Assembly: GCA_905181735.1 (NCBI GenBank) | Contig: CAJIYR010000001.1 | Location: forward strand, 124,001 to 188,000 | Origin: an uncultured Hyphomicrobiales bacterium | GTDB taxonomy: Bacteria; Pseudomonadota; Alphaproteobacteria; Rhizobiales; TMED25 | Length of the DNA: 64,000 nucleotides | Direction: 5' to 3' | Shown here: piece after piece, positions 28,790-39,718 of the stretch | How positions within the stretch are numbered: position 1 is the stretch's first letter | Layout of the letters: every line of letters begins with the position of its first letter | The notes under the pieces: model-generated | What the model saw: only the letters and a program-made list of their open reading frames with translations | Database searches by the model: none | Told to the model about the DNA's origin: nothing | Translations under genes and position numbers: made by a program

Positions 28790-31144
28790 TTAATTAGTTT
28801 TTATTTTTTCTGTTTTTCTTAAAGAGTTTTTCTTATCAGAAGAGTTTTTCTTATCTTGCGATTCTCTTTTTGTAACCTCTTTCTGATCTGAAATTTTAAC
28901 AAATACTTCTGAATTTGATTTTCCAGTAACTTTCAAGCATACCTCAACATTTCCACCTTTTTTTAACTTTCCAAACAGCAGATGGTCTGCAAGCGGTTTC
29001 TTTATATGTTTATCTATTAATCTTGCTAAAGGCCTTGCTCCATAACTAGAATCGCAACCATTCAACGCAAACCAATCGTGAGCTTCTTGCTTGAGTGTTA
29101 TCGTAACACCTTTTTTTTCTAATTGATTTTCAAGGTTTATAATGAATTTATCTACAACACGTCTCATAACATCAATAGATAACTTATTAAATGATATTAC
29201 AGAGTCTAAACGATTACGAAATTCAGGTGTAAACAGTTTTTTAATCGCTTCATTCTCATCATTTAACTCATTTAATTGTGAGGAAAAACCAATTTTCTCT
29301 CGTGTTAAGTCTTCCGCACCCGCATTGGTCGTCATTATCAAAACAACATTTCTAAAATCAATTTTCTTCCCATTGTGATCGGTTAAAGTTCCGTAATCCA
29401 TTACTTGTAGTAATATATTAAATAAATCAAAATGCGCCTTCTCAATCTCATCAAGCAAGAGGACGCAGTAAGGTGACTTATCTATTCCATCAGTTAATAA
29501 TCCACCTTGATCATAGCCAACGTATCCTGGTGGTGCTCCAATAAGCCTTGAGACGGTATGTCTTTCCATATACTCAGACATATCAAATCTTAGAAGTTCA
29601 ACACCTAAAATATCCGCCAATTGTTTTGCTAGTTCTGTTTTACCAACACCAGTGGGTCCGGAGAACAAATATGACCCTATAGGTTTTTGTTCATCCCTTA
29701 AACCAGATCTGGATAGCTTAATAGAAGATGCCAACATCTTTATGGCATTGTCTTGTCCAAAAACTTGCTGCTTTAAGTTAGATTCAAGGTTCTTAAGTAA
29801 ATTGTTATCACTTCTAGATATAGTTCTTGATGGTATTCTAGCCATTACAGCTAAAGTCTTTTCAATCTCTTTTATACCGATTTTTTTAACTCTTTTATTC
29901 TTGGGCAAAATCATTTGACTTGCACCCGTTTCATCAATTACATCAATCGCTTTATCTGGAAGTCTTTTTTCATGCATATATTTAGATGATAACTCAACAG
30001 CTGTTTCAATAGATTCATCACTAAAATTTATATTGTAAAAATCTTCAAAATACGGCTTAAGGCCCATTAATATTTCTATACTATCTTTTTGGCTTGGCTC
30101 TTCGATATCAATTTTTTGAAATCTTCTTACAAGCGCACGGTCCTTTTCGAAGTACTGGTTATATTCTTTGTAAGTAGTAGAGCCTATGCAACTTAATGCT
30201 CCTGACTGAAGTGCAGGCTTCAATAAATTTGCAGCGTCCATTGTACTGCCAGATGTAGAGCCAGATCCTATAATTGTATGTATCTCATCTATAAATAGAA
30301 TTGACTTATCAATAGATTCAATCTCTTGAACAACATCTTTAAGCCTCTCTTCAAAATCTCCCCTGTATCGAGTTCCTGCTAATAAACGTCCCAGATCTAA
30401 TTGGTATATTTGAGTTCCCAGCAAAGATTCAGAAACTTCTTTTCTAACAATTTTTAAAGCTAGCCCTTCTATAATAGCAGTCTTTCCAACACCAGGGTCC
30501 CCTACAAGTAGCGGGTTATTTTTTCTCCTTCTGCACAAAATTTGGCTAATCCTAACTATCTCAGAATCCCTTGCAATAACTGGATCAATTTTACCTTCTG
30601 TTGCTTTCTGGTTAAGGCTTGTACAATATTTTAGTATAGCGGAGGATTTGCTCTCACTATCTGAATACTCTCCTAGATCTATTTCTGAATCATCATCTTT
30701 TGTAGGGTTTTTAGACAGACCATGACTGAGATAACTAACGGCATCATAGCGAGTCATATTTTGTTGATGCAAAAAATAAGCAGCATAGCTTTCGCTTTCT
30801 GCAAATATAGCTATCAATATATTTGCACCGGTCACCTCATCCTTACTTGCAGACTGCACATGTATAACAGCCCTTTGCACAACCCTTTGAAAGCTTGTAG
30901 TTGGCTTAGGGTCTTCTAATTCTTCCATTACTAAATCATGAAGATCATTATCTATATAATCTGTTAAAGTTAGGATCAATACGTTAATGTCAACTGAACA
31001 AGCTTTCATAAGCTCCTTGCTGTCACTATCGCTCGTTAATGCTAACAAGAGATGTTCAAGTGTTGCGTATTCATGTTTTTTTTCTTTTGCAATCGAGAGG
31101 GCTTTATGAAGTGCTGTCTCTAAACCTTTTGAGAATGTTGGCAT
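28790..31144 (-). CDS. clpA: ATP-dependent Clp protease ATP-binding subunit ClpA
   Basis: N-terminal Clp repeats; two Walker A motifs GDPGVGKTA and GPTGVGKTE; clpS upstream. Confidence 0.97.
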   Translation of the reverse strand: MPTFSKGLETALHKALSIAKEKKHEYATLEHLLLALTSDSDSKELMKACSVDINVLILTLTDYIDNDLHDLVMEELEDPKPTTSFQRVVQRAVIHVQSASKDEVTGANILIAIFAESESYAAYFLHQQNMTRYDAVSYLSHGLSKNPTKDDDSEIDLGEYSDSESKSSAILKYCTSLNQKATEGKIDPVIARDSEIVRISQILCRRRKNNPLLVGDPGVGKTAIIEGLALKIVRKEVSESLLGTQIYQLDLGRLLAGTRYRGDFEERLKDVVQEIESIDKSILFIDEIHTIIGSGSTSGSTMDAANLLKPALQSGALSCIGSTTYKEYNQYFEKDRALVRRFQKIDIEEPSQKDSIEILMGLKPYFEDFYNINFSDESIETAVELSSKYMHEKRLPDKAIDVIDETGASQMILPKNKRVKKIGIKEIEKTLAVMARIPSRTISRSDNNLLKNLESNLKQQVFGQDNAIKMLASSIKLSRSGLRDEQKPIGSYLFSGPTGVGKTELAKQLADILGVELLRFDMSEYMERHTVSRLIGAPPGYVGYDQGGLLTDGIDKSPYCVLLLDEIEKAHFDLFNILLQVMDYGTLTDHNGKKIDFRNVVLIMTTNAGAEDLTREKIGFSSQLNELNDENEAIKKLFTPEFRNRLDSVISFNKLSIDVMRRVVDKFIINLENQLEKKGVTITLKQEAHDWFALNGCDSSYGARPLARLIDKHIKKPLADHLLFGKLKKGGNVEVCLKVTGKSNSEVFVKISDQKEVTKRESQDKKNSSDKKNSLRKTEKIKTN

Positions 31145-31153
31145 TTATATTTC

Positions 31154-31486
31154 CTAACCTTTTTCCATTTTACATTGCAAGGGGTGATTATGCTTAATAG
31201 AATAAGCCATAACTTGCGTTACTTTAGTCTCTGCAACATCAAAAGAATAAAACCCACATAACCCAAGACCTTTTTGGTGAATATGAAGCATTATCTTCAT
31301 CGCTTCTTCTTCACTTTTAGAAAAGAATACGATCAGCACTTCGACAACAAATTCCATTGGAGTGTAATCATCGTTCAAAAGAACCACTTTATACTTACTA
31401 GGTTTTTTTGTTTTCTTCTTTGAAGAAACAAGTTCATTAGTATCTGTATTTATATCACTTCTAGAATCATTTATATTTTTACTCAT
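31154..31486 (-). CDS. clpS: ATP-dependent Clp protease adaptor ClpS
   Basis: '[21 protein letters not shown]', '[24 protein letters not shown]'. Confidence 0.97.
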   Translation of the reverse strand: MSKNINDSRSDINTDTNELVSSKKKTKKPSKYKVVLLNDDYTPMEFVVEVLIVFFSKSEEEAMKIMLHIHQKGLGLCGFYSFDVAETKVTQVMAYSIKHNHPLQCKMEKG

Positions 31487-31645
31487 GATATATACTTGGT
31501 TACAAAATTTTATAAATCAAATAATTAAAAAAAAAAATACTAATAATTCTGTGGAGTAAGAGTTCATCTTAACTAAAATGTAACTCATTATATTTAAACG
31601 TATAATTATAAATTATATAATCTACAAATTGTACAATCTGCAAAT

Positions 31646-32632
31646 ATGAAAATATTAAATAAAATAAATCTTATGACTCTAAAAATATTGCTATTAGTTA
31701 CTGTATTTGCATTTACCAATCTTAGCTGCACTAACAATTCATTTTCAGCTACCAATAGCAATTATTCATCGCTTGTAATGGATGCAAAAACTGGAGAAAT
31801 AATACATCACGTAAACGGATATAAAAAAAGATACCCCGCGTCTTTAACAAAAATGATGACTTTGTATATATTGTTTGAGGAAATAAAAAAAGGTTCAATA
31901 AAAAAAACTGATTTAATATATTTTTCAAGAAACGCATCAAACAAACAACCTTCAAAATTAGGCATTCCTTCTGGAGGATCAATATCAGTAGATACCGCTA
32001 TAAAATCATTAGCAATAAAATCAGCAAATGATGTAGCTACTGCAGTAGCAGAACATATCTCTAAAACAGAAGTGCTATTCTCAAATAAAATGAGTGTGAC
32101 TGCAAAAAAACTGGGAATGCAAAATACGGTTTTCAAGAATGCTTCAGGATTACCTAATAGTAAACAAGTAACAACTCCTTACGATATGGTAATATTAGGG
32201 TTAAGGATTAAAAATGACTTTCCTAACGAGTATTATGTATTCGGATTAAAGTCCTTCTCATACAATAACAAAAAATATAACAGTCATAATAAATTGCTAT
32301 TTAGTTATGAGGGAGCCAATGGCATCAAGACCGGTTTTACTAACGCATCAGGTTTTAATGTTGTTACTTCAATAGAAAAAGATAATAAACATGCTATAGC
32401 AGTTGTTATGGGCGGAAGTACAGGAACAGTTAGAGATTATAATATGACCAAGGTTTTAAATAAATCATTTCAAAAATTATCAAAGGCAATGAATTTACCA
32501 ATAAAAAACCCCTATAAAAATAGTAATACAAACTCTCTTCCAGAAATTAAAATAAGATTAAACAATACTTCTTACTTTGATCAAATGAAATTAAAAGTTA
32601 ACAGGATAATAAACTTAGTTCCGTATAATTAA
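31646..32632 (+). CDS. D-alanyl-D-alanine carboxypeptidase family (peptidase S11)
   Basis: SxxK 'PASLTKMMTLYILF', SxN 'KSANDVATAVAEH', KTG 'IKTGFTNASGFNVV'; no PBP5 C-terminal domain. Confidence 0.93.
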   Translation: MKILNKINLMTLKILLLVTVFAFTNLSCTNNSFSATNSNYSSLVMDAKTGEIIHHVNGYKKRYPASLTKMMTLYILFEEIKKGSIKKTDLIYFSRNASNKQPSKLGIPSGGSISVDTAIKSLAIKSANDVATAVAEHISKTEVLFSNKMSVTAKKLGMQNTVFKNASGLPNSKQVTTPYDMVILGLRIKNDFPNEYYVFGLKSFSYNNKKYNSHNKLLFSYEGANGIKTGFTNASGFNVVTSIEKDNKHAIAVVMGGSTGTVRDYNMTKVLNKSFQKLSKAMNLPIKNPYKNSNTNSLPEIKIRLNNTSYFDQMKLKVNRIINLVPYN

Positions 32633-32660
32633 AAAAATACACTAACATGAATATGGTATT

Positions 32661-33011
32661 TCATTTATTCCTAAACTTATTCATCAACAAATCATGTGCA
32701 GCATTGACTTTTACAGCAAGGTAATTACTACCCCCATTATCGGGATGAATTTTTTTCATCAACTTTCGATAAGCTAACTCAATCTCATCAGCACTTGAAT
32801 CAACCCTTACTCCAAGTATTTCTGCCGCCTCATCTAATGTATAGACAGAGCTGTTGCTCTTTTTTTGTGTATTTTTTGTCTTATTATTTTTTATAAAAAA
32901 AGAGATATTTCGGATCAAAAATGGTAAAAAATAAAATAACGAGCCAAGTACTTTGATTTTTGTAAGAAATAGTAACAAGGGAATAATAATTAAAACAAAT
33001 AAATAGATCAT
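32661..33011 (-). CDS. membrane-anchored J-domain protein
   Basis: N-terminal TM plus 'EAAEILGVRVDSSADEIELAYRKLMKKIHPDNGGSNYLAVKVNAAHDLL' (HPD). Confidence 0.88.
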   Translation of the reverse strand: MIYLFVLIIIPLLLFLTKIKVLGSLFYFLPFLIRNISFFIKNNKTKNTQKKSNSSVYTLDEAAEILGVRVDSSADEIELAYRKLMKKIHPDNGGSNYLAVKVNAAHDLLMNKFRNK

Positions 33012-33051
33012 TTAAACCTTACATTCTTGAACATAGGATACTTCCTATTCC

Positions 33052-33495
33052 TTATAACAAGCTTAATCTATCAAGCTCTTCTAATACAGTATTGTTAATA
33101 TCTTGCTTTGCGTAAAGACATATATCATCCGGTGCTTCATTTTGCTTTAGGTATCTCCATCCCTGGAATGGTCTTTTTGGTATTTTCTGTGTTAAAAATA
33201 TCTTATCTGACAGACCTATGACACAAACCTTTTTCTGGTCTTGTGATTCTAAATTAAAGGAACCAATTATTTTTTGCCTAAGTGAAATCTTGCCAGCAAC
33301 AACCCAATATAATGAACCAGTATCTGAATCAATAATTTCATTGATCATCTTAGGAGTATTTCTTGTTTTAAAACACCTATTATATAAATGATTTTCTTGA
33401 GATAATAGGTGAGCGTTTAAAGTTTGCCTGTCTATAAGCTCATCAATAGCTTTAATGCCAACTGCTAATTTTATAATATTTAAAGATTCGGACAT
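33052..33495 (-). CDS. DUF1489 family protein
   Basis: 'LAVGIKAIDELIDRQ', 'RNTPKMINEIIDSDTGSLYWVVAGKISLRQKI', 'PFQGWRYLK'. Confidence 0.8.
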   Translation of the reverse strand: MSESLNIIKLAVGIKAIDELIDRQTLNAHLLSQENHLYNRCFKTRNTPKMINEIIDSDTGSLYWVVAGKISLRQKIIGSFNLESQDQKKVCVIGLSDKIFLTQKIPKRPFQGWRYLKQNEAPDDICLYAKQDINNTVLEELDRLSLL

Positions 33496-33647
33496 TTTTG
33501 TTTTACAAATTATTGTTATCTAAATTCTACAGTAAAAATAAGTTACCATAATACATATTTGAAGTTTAATGGATTAAATGACATATGTAAATAATATCAA
33601 TGACAATGTGTGTTAGGATTAACACAAGCAGACTATCACATAAAAAA

Positions 33648-33734
33648 TGGTGCGGTCGAGAAGACTCGAACTTCCAAGGAGTTGCCTCCACAGCGACCTC
33701 AACGCTGCGCGTCTACCAATTCCGCCACGACCGC
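33648..33734 (-). tRNA. tRNA-Leu (anticodon GAG), CCA encoded
   Basis: Reverse complement GCGGTCGTGGCGGAATTGGTAGACGCGCAGCGTTGAGGTCGCTG...GTTCGAGTCTTCTCGACCGCACCA; acceptor GCGGTCG/CGACCGC, anticodon stem CAGCG/CGCTG with loop TTGAGGT, long variable arm. Confidence 0.97.
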
Positions 33735-33834
33735 ATAACATTAAAACAATTATATTAAATAATACAATTAATGCTAATATATATAATATTATCTTATAGT
33801 AAATCAGTTTAATAATTACAAAAGCAATTATCAG

Positions 33835-34515
33835 ATGAAAAAAATTATTGAGTGGGCTAGTAGCGCAAATCTTATAGATTATGAAGTTGCCTGTAATATT
33901 ATGGAAGAAAGGGTTAATAATATAATTAATAAGGATGCGAACGAATTAATTTGGCTAGTAGAGCATCCTTCAATATATACAGCTGGAACAAGTTCTAAGG
34001 ATAAAGACTTGATTGAGAAAGGCAGGTTCCCTGTTTACAAGACAGGAAGAGGTGGTCAATACACCTACCACGGCCCCGGTCAAAGAGTCATTTATTTTAT
34101 GCTAAATCTAGAAAATCATGAAAAAAATATAAGAAAATTTATAGATAAACTAGAACTATTAATAATAAATACCCTTCGTGATATTGGTGTAGAAAGCTTT
34201 ACGAGAAAAGATAGAATTGGTATTTGGGTTTACAATGAAAATAAAGAAGAGGAAAAAATAGCAGCTATAGGGTTAAGAGTAAAAAAATGGATAAGCTACC
34301 ATGGTATATCTATTAACATATCACCAAATATTAGTCATTTTACCAGCATTGTACCATGCGGGATTTCTGGTTACGGAGTGACGAGTTTGCATGATTTAGG
34401 AAAAGAAATATCTATGAGTAATTTTGACGACTATTTGTACAAAAACTTTCTAGATATATTTGCAGCAAAAAACCAAACCATCGAAATAATTACCGAATCT
34501 AAATCTTATGAATAA
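33835..34515 (+). CDS. lipB: lipoyl(octanoyl) transferase LipB
   Basis: 'GRGGQYTYHGPGQRVIYFM', 'IAAIGLRVKKWISYHGISINI', 'IVPCGISGYGVTS'. Confidence 0.96.
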   Translation: MKKIIEWASSANLIDYEVACNIMEERVNNIINKDANELIWLVEHPSIYTAGTSSKDKDLIEKGRFPVYKTGRGGQYTYHGPGQRVIYFMLNLENHEKNIRKFIDKLELLIINTLRDIGVESFTRKDRIGIWVYNENKEEEKIAAIGLRVKKWISYHGISINISPNISHFTSIVPCGISGYGVTSLHDLGKEISMSNFDDYLYKNFLDIFAAKNQTIEIITESKSYE

Positions 34516-35212
34516 GTTCCATATAAGTTAAAAAGTCTTTTTTTAATAATGTTTGTCGTTTAATCTTTTCGTCATCTTTTCCCCATTTCTCTTCCTGCCA
34601 AGTATCATCGATATTTGCAATTTCCCAAGATTTTTCTGGATTGATATAATTATCTTTGCATGCCAATGTTATTAGACATGACCCTAGAATTTTTGTGCAG
34701 TTATGTATTAAAATATTCTCAATATCAGAGTAATTATTTAAAATCTTAGTTATACCAGAAATACTACTCTCTGGTTGCAAAACATATTGAATGCTATCTG
34801 TTTTGTTAAATTTATAACCATTAATTTTATAATGATAATCGACTATATGGTCCCAGTTTTCTCTCTGTCTTAAGTTCAATTCTTTTGGATGGCTAGCTCT
34901 ATATAAAATCAGATCAGCCTTAAGAGTATATATTATATTGCTAATAATTTCTTCCAATTCAGATTTATTAATATCTGTTACAGTAAAACTAACTCTTGTA
35001 ATCGGCATATTATTGTAATCTACGAACTTCTCCTGCGATTCCCATTCAACTAGTATTCTCTTAGCACAATACAGAGAAGGCGAGACTAATATATTTTTCT
35101 TTGGTGTAAGAATTTCCCTTCCATCTAATAAAATTGTATATTGTCCATGCGTGTTCTTAATAGAAACGTCTTTGTAGAACCTCTTGATATTACCAGCCAA
35201 ACCAAACCTCAT
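34499..35212 (-). CDS. ATP12 family chaperone protein
   Basis: 'YTILLDGREILTPKKNILVSP', 'EWESQEKFVDYNNMPITRVSFTVTD', 'DLILYRASHP'. Confidence 0.9.
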   Translation of the reverse strand: MRFGLAGNIKRFYKDVSIKNTHGQYTILLDGREILTPKKNILVSPSLYCAKRILVEWESQEKFVDYNNMPITRVSFTVTDINKSELEEIISNIIYTLKADLILYRASHPKELNLRQRENWDHIVDYHYKINGYKFNKTDSIQYVLQPESSISGITKILNNYSDIENILIHNCTKILGSCLITLACKDNYINPEKSWEIANIDDTWQEEKWGKDDEKIKRQTLLKKDFLTYMELIHKI

Positions 35213-35217
35213 TGTTA

Positions 35218-36180
35218 TTAAAATATATCTTCTGGTATATAATCATCATAACTCAAACCTAAATATTTAATGGTAGAAACAAAATGCTTTGGAATTGGTG
35301 CATCTATAGTCAAAATTTTTCCTGACAGACTAGGTATTAGAATACATTTAGCATGTAAATGCATAAGATTATCTAACTCACTTGGAACAGAATAGTCACT
35401 AAGCGAGTATTTTTCATCACCTAAAATAGGATTATTAATAGAAGATAGATGAACTCTTAATTGATGCTTCCTACCAGTAATAGGTTGCAAATGTAACAAT
35501 GAAAATGATTTTCCTGCAAAGTCTATGACCTTATACTTTGTAATAGCATGTTGTGTTTTATGTTTATCTCCAGGTTCGTTATATTTCTTGGACCTCTCGT
35601 TAACCGGCAAATCAATCTTACCCATGCTATTATCAGGAACACCAAATACAATTGCCCAATATATCTTTTTAACAGATCTATCTTTAAAGCAATTTGCATA
35701 AAAATTAGCTGATTTTCTATTTTTAGCTACAATTAATACTCCTGTGGTATTTTTATCCAATCTGTGGACTAACTTATACCTATCTTTACCCTCCTTGTCC
35801 CAAGTTGACAGTAATCTATCTACATGATTATCAATTCCTTGACCCCCTTGTGTCGCCAAACCATAAGGCTTATTTAAAACCATGATATTACTATCTTCAT
35901 AGATAACTAATGATTTTATAAAATTCTTTTGATTATCAGGGATTGATCTAACCAGAGATACGGGATTTATATATTCCTCATGCGGGGGTATTCTTATTTT
36001 TTGACCCGTCAAAAGCCTAGCGTTTGCCTTTATACGAGAACCGTCTACCCTAACTTGCCCAGATCGAATGAGCTTTTGTGCGTGGACATAGTTTATATCT
36101 TTTAAGTTTTCAGAAATCCACCTATCAACCCGCAGACCTTCGTCCTTTGAGCTAACATAAAAAAACTCAACCTCTTTCAT
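35218..36180 (-). CDS. RluA/RluC family pseudouridine synthase
   Basis: S4 domain plus 'KLVHRLDKNTTGVLIVAKN' and 'LQPITGRKHQLRVHL'. Confidence 0.93.
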   Translation of the reverse strand: MKEVEFFYVSSKDEGLRVDRWISENLKDINYVHAQKLIRSGQVRVDGSRIKANARLLTGQKIRIPPHEEYINPVSLVRSIPDNQKNFIKSLVIYEDSNIMVLNKPYGLATQGGQGIDNHVDRLLSTWDKEGKDRYKLVHRLDKNTTGVLIVAKNRKSANFYANCFKDRSVKKIYWAIVFGVPDNSMGKIDLPVNERSKKYNEPGDKHKTQHAITKYKVIDFAGKSFSLLHLQPITGRKHQLRVHLSSINNPILGDEKYSLSDYSVPSELDNLMHLHAKCILIPSLSGKILTIDAPIPKHFVSTIKYLGLSYDDYIPEDIF

Positions 36181-36557
36181 AAGATAAAACTTTTCATAAT
36201 ATACATAGCTAAAATTAAAGAGCCGATTGATAATAAGACTGATAAACTTATATAAAGGTAAGATGAAAGGTACTCACCGCGTCCAAATAACGATACTGCA
36301 TCTAATGAAAATGTGGAAAATGTTGTAAAGCTACCTAAAAAGCCAACGACTAGCAATAACTTTAATTCATGAGAAAAATTGATTTTTTGTGAAAAAGACT
36401 CAACTAAAGCACCCATTAAAAAAGATCCCAAAACATTAACCAAGAGAGTACTCCAAGGAAAAGAGGAGCTAACAATTTTTATCATGAAAATATTTATTGC
36501 ATATCTACTAACGGCACCTAAAAAACCACCAAAACCAACTATTAGTAAACTTTTCAT
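36177..36557 (-). CDS. crcB: fluoride efflux transporter CrcB
   Basis: 'GGFLGAVSRYAINIF', 'PWSTLLVNVLGSFLMG', 'GFLGSFTTFSTFSLD'; start set to MKSLL rather than upstream ATG at 36584. Confidence 0.92.
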   Translation of the reverse strand: MKSLLIVGFGGFLGAVSRYAINIFMIKIVSSSFPWSTLLVNVLGSFLMGALVESFSQKINFSHELKLLLVVGFLGSFTTFSTFSLDAVSLFGRGEYLSSYLYISLSVLLSIGSLILAMYIMKSFIL

Positions 36558-36612
36558 TATCTTTAATCCTTGAAATATATACAAAGTTAAAGATCTAATA
36601 AAAGTTAAAGAA

Positions 36613-37059
36613 CTATGCTATAGCGTTCATATTGCTTTCGTCTTCAGCTTCAACTTTCTTTACTTGCACTGGACCTGAATCTTTACCTTTAGCGCTAACA
36701 TCTCTATCTACAAACTCTATGACTGCCATTGGAGCCGAATCACCAAATCTAAAACCAGCCTTAATAATCCTTGTATATCCACCATTTCTATCGATATATC
36801 TCGGCCCAAGTGTATCGAATAACTTGGTTACAACAGTTCTATCACCTTGTAATTTAGAAACAGCCAATCTTCTTGCATGCAAGCTTTCTTTTCTTGATAG
36901 AGTAATAAGCTTCTCAACAATCGGCCTTAATTCTTTGGCCTTAGGCAATGTAGTTACAATTTGCTCATGCTTAAGTAAAGCCACAGCCATATTTGCAAAC
37001 ATTGCCTTCCTATGACTTGCCGTTCTATTTAATTTACGTCCTGCTTTTCTATGACGCAT
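36613..37059 (-). CDS. rplQ: 50S ribosomal protein L17
   Basis: '[37 protein letters not shown]'. Confidence 0.98.
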   Translation of the reverse strand: MRHRKAGRKLNRTASHRKAMFANMAVALLKHEQIVTTLPKAKELRPIVEKLITLSRKESLHARRLAVSKLQGDRTVVTKLFDTLGPRYIDRNGGYTRIIKAGFRFGDSAPMAVIEFVDRDVSAKGKDSGPVQVKKVEAEDESNMNAIA

Positions 37060-37108
37060 TTAACTTCTCCTAATGTGTTTGTATTATTATATATGCTATA
37101 TCTAAAAA

Positions 37109-38125
37109 TTAAAAATGCTCTTCGTATCTTTTTGCTAATTCGTCTATATTTTCTGGTGGCCAATTTGGTATATGCATACCTAAATGAAGCCCCATTTGAG
37201 CGAGAACTTCTTTTATCTCATTCAATGACTTGCGTCCAAAATTAGGTGTTCTTAACATCTCTGATTCTGATTTTAAGATCAGATCACCTATATAAACAAT
37301 ATTATCATTTTTAAGACAATTTGCAGACCTAACAGATAATTCCAATTCATCTACTTTTTTCAACAACGATGGGTTGAAGGTTAATTCTGGAGTTTTATCT
37401 TCAACAACAACCGCAACAGGTTCTTCAAAATTAACAAAAATATCTAGCTGATCTTGTAATACGCGTGCTGAAAAAGCTACAGCGTCTTCAGGACGAACTG
37501 AGCCATCTGTTTCAACTATTAGGGTTAGTTTATCGTAATCTAACACTTGCCCTTCTCGAGTATTTTCTACATTATATGACACTCTTTTAACAGGAGAAAA
37601 CAAACTGTCTATAGGAATTAGACCAATTGGCTCATCCTCACCTCTATTCTTCTCTGCAGAAACATAGCCTTTACCTGTTTTTGCAATAAATTCCATATGA
37701 ATATCAGTGCCTTTATCAAGAGTGCAAATTACTATTTCTGGATTTAAAACTTCTATATCAGCCGATGTTTCTATATCAGCAGCTGTAACAACGCACGGCC
37801 CTGACTTGCTAAGTGTCATTTTTACAGAATTTTCAGTATGAACATTTACTGCAATATCTTTTATGTTTAATATTATATCAGTAACATCTTCTCTAACACC
37901 AGCAATAGATGAAAACTCATGCAAAACCCCGTCAATTTTAACTGATGTAATGGCGCTACCTTGAAGAGATGACAAGAGAACCCTTCTTAATGCATTGCCC
38001 AACGTTAAGGCGAAACCTCGCTCCAATGGTTCTGCAACTAAGTAAACCGTATTTTCATTGCTTTGGTCATCTTTAATTTCAAGCTTATTTGGCTTAATTA
38101 ATTCCTGCCAGTTTTTTTCAATCAC
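37109..38125 (-). CDS. rpoA: DNA-directed RNA polymerase subunit alpha
   Basis: '[29 protein letters not shown]', C-terminal '[27 protein letters not shown]'. Confidence 0.98.
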   Translation of the reverse strand: MIEKNWQELIKPNKLEIKDDQSNENTVYLVAEPLERGFALTLGNALRRVLLSSLQGSAITSVKIDGVLHEFSSIAGVREDVTDIILNIKDIAVNVHTENSVKMTLSKSGPCVVTAADIETSADIEVLNPEIVICTLDKGTDIHMEFIAKTGKGYVSAEKNRGEDEPIGLIPIDSLFSPVKRVSYNVENTREGQVLDYDKLTLIVETDGSVRPEDAVAFSARVLQDQLDIFVNFEEPVAVVVEDKTPELTFNPSLLKKVDELELSVRSANCLKNDNIVYIGDLILKSESEMLRTPNFGRKSLNEIKEVLAQMGLHLGMHIPNWPPENIDELAKRYEEHF

Positions 38126-38220
38126 TTGTTACCTCTTGTATTTATTATCTACCAATAAATTAATGGTATAATTTTAAGTAAAAATATTTATTATTAAATA
38201 TCGTACAAACTTTTAAACTT

Positions 38221-38610
38221 TTAAACTCTACGCCTTTTTGGAGGACGACATCCATTGTGTGGAATTGGAGTTACATCTTTTATGGATGTAACAGTAAAAC
38301 CTGTTGTTTGTAATGCTCTTAAAGCAGATTCTCTTCCGGATCCTGGACCCTTGACAAGCACTTCAACCGTTAGCATTCCATGTTCCATTGCTTTCTTTGC
38401 AGCATCTTCAGCAGCAACCTGAGCAGCATATGGAGTTGATTTACGTGATCCTTTAAATCCCATGCCACCTGCTGATGACCAAGATATTGCGTTTCCTTGC
38501 GCATCAGTAATTGTAACCATAGTATTGTTATATGTTGCATTTACATGTGCAACACCGGATGTAATATTTTTACGTTCTTTTTTACGAACTTTAGTTTTAT
38601 CTTTAGCCAT
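38221..38610 (-). CDS. rpsK: 30S ribosomal protein S11
   Basis: '[18 protein letters not shown]...[11 protein letters not shown]'. Confidence 0.98.
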   Translation of the reverse strand: MAKDKTKVRKKERKNITSGVAHVNATYNNTMVTITDAQGNAISWSSAGGMGFKGSRKSTPYAAQVAAEDAAKKAMEHGMLTVEVLVKGPGSGRESALRALQTTGFTVTSIKDVTPIPHNGCRPPKRRRV

Positions 38611-38631
38611 ATTTATTCTTTCAAAATTATC

Positions 38632-39009
38632 TTATTTCTTTTTGCCTGCAATAGCTTTAGCTGGCCCTTTTCTAGTTCTTGCATTCGTGCTAGTTCTTTG
38701 ACCTCTTACTGGCAAGCCTCTTCTATGTCTTAAACCCTTATAACAACCTAAATCCATCATACCCTTTATGTTCATAGAAACCTGACGTCTCAAATCACCT
38801 TCAACAATATAGTCAGCATCAATAGCTTCACGAATTTGAATAACTTCCGAATCAGACAACTGATTCACTCTTTTTGTATTCTCAATATTTACTTTATTAC
38901 ATATTTCTACAGCCTTAGAGGGACCAATTCCATGAATACTCCTCAAAGCTATTAAAACACGTTTATTAGTTGGTATATTTACACCTGCAATACGAGCCAC
39001 TAAACACAC
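38632..39009 (-). CDS. rpsM: 30S ribosomal protein S13
   Basis: '[26 protein letters not shown]'; start may be the internal GTG (residue 4). Confidence 0.97.
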   Translation of the reverse strand: MCLVARIAGVNIPTNKRVLIALRSIHGIGPSKAVEICNKVNIENTKRVNQLSDSEVIQIREAIDADYIVEGDLRRQVSMNIKGMMDLGCYKGLRHRRGLPVRGQRTSTNARTRKGPAKAIAGKKK

Positions 39010-39136
39010 TCCTCTTTCAATTAACTACAAAAAAAATAAGACCGAATAACGATCGTCTAATTTAATATTTAAATATATATTACATTAACTATTATCATTA
39101 ACATAAATTGTAAAGAACTTCTGTAAATTAATATTA

Positions 39137-39718
39137 TTAATTTAACCTTTTATTTAAAATACTAATAATATTTTCACTAACTTTATTAATTTCCATCATA
39201 CCGTCTACTGAAAAAAAATTAGAATGCTTCTTATAGTAATCGATTAATGGACTTGTTTGTTTGCGATAAACAGACAATCTTTTCTTTAAAGCATCTTTGT
39301 TATCATCATCTCTTGTATTACCAGAATTTTCTGCAGCTCTAGTTTCAATCCGACTTAATAAAATATTCTCATCCACTGCTAATTCAATAACAAGATCTAA
39401 CTTCATTTCATAGCTAGATAGAACTTTCAGCAACTCATCGGCTTGCAATATAGTTCTTGGGAATCCATCAAATATGATTCCTTTCTCATTCTTATTATTA
39501 GCAATTTTTTGAGAAATTATTTCTAAAATCAATTCATCCGCCACAAGATCTCCTTTTGCAATAATATCCTTAACCTTTAAACCAATACTAGTTTTAGCGT
39601 CAACAGCTTCACGTAAAATATCTCCAGTAGAAAATTGAACAAAATCAAATAAATCCGTTATCATTGAAGATTGGGTACCTTTACCAGCTCCTGGCGGACC
39701 TAATATAATAATATTCAT
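39137..39718 (-). CDS. adk: adenylate kinase
   Basis: 'NIIILGPPGAGKGTQ', 'GIIFDGFPRTILQA'; overlaps secY stop region. Confidence 0.97.
   Translation of the reverse strand: MNIIILGPPGAGKGTQSSMITDLFDFVQFSTGDILREAVDAKTSIGLKVKDIIAKGDLVADELILEIISQKIANNKNEKGIIFDGFPRTILQADELLKVLSSYEMKLDLVIELAVDENILLSRIETRAAENSGNTRDDDNKDALKKRLSVYRKQTSPLIDYYKKHSNFFSVDGMMEINKVSENIISILNKRLN

Noticed and set aside
31646-31740. Lipoprotein signal in the D,D-carboxypeptidase (FTNLSC)
   Set aside because: Residues before Cys (N-L-S) do not fit a standard lipobox well.
36580-36612. Direct repeat AAAGTTAAAG between crcB and rplQ
   Set aside because: Two short copies in AT-rich spacer; not distinguishable from chance.
38184-38201. 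Hairpin ATATTTA-ttat-TAAATAT in the rpsK-rpoA gap as an attenuator
   Set aside because: Seven A/T pairs only; too weak to support without data.
39124-39144. IR TAAATTAATA-T-TATTAATTTA at the adk stop as a terminator
   Set aside because: A/T only, overlaps the stop codon, 1-nt centre, no following U-tract; probably compositional.
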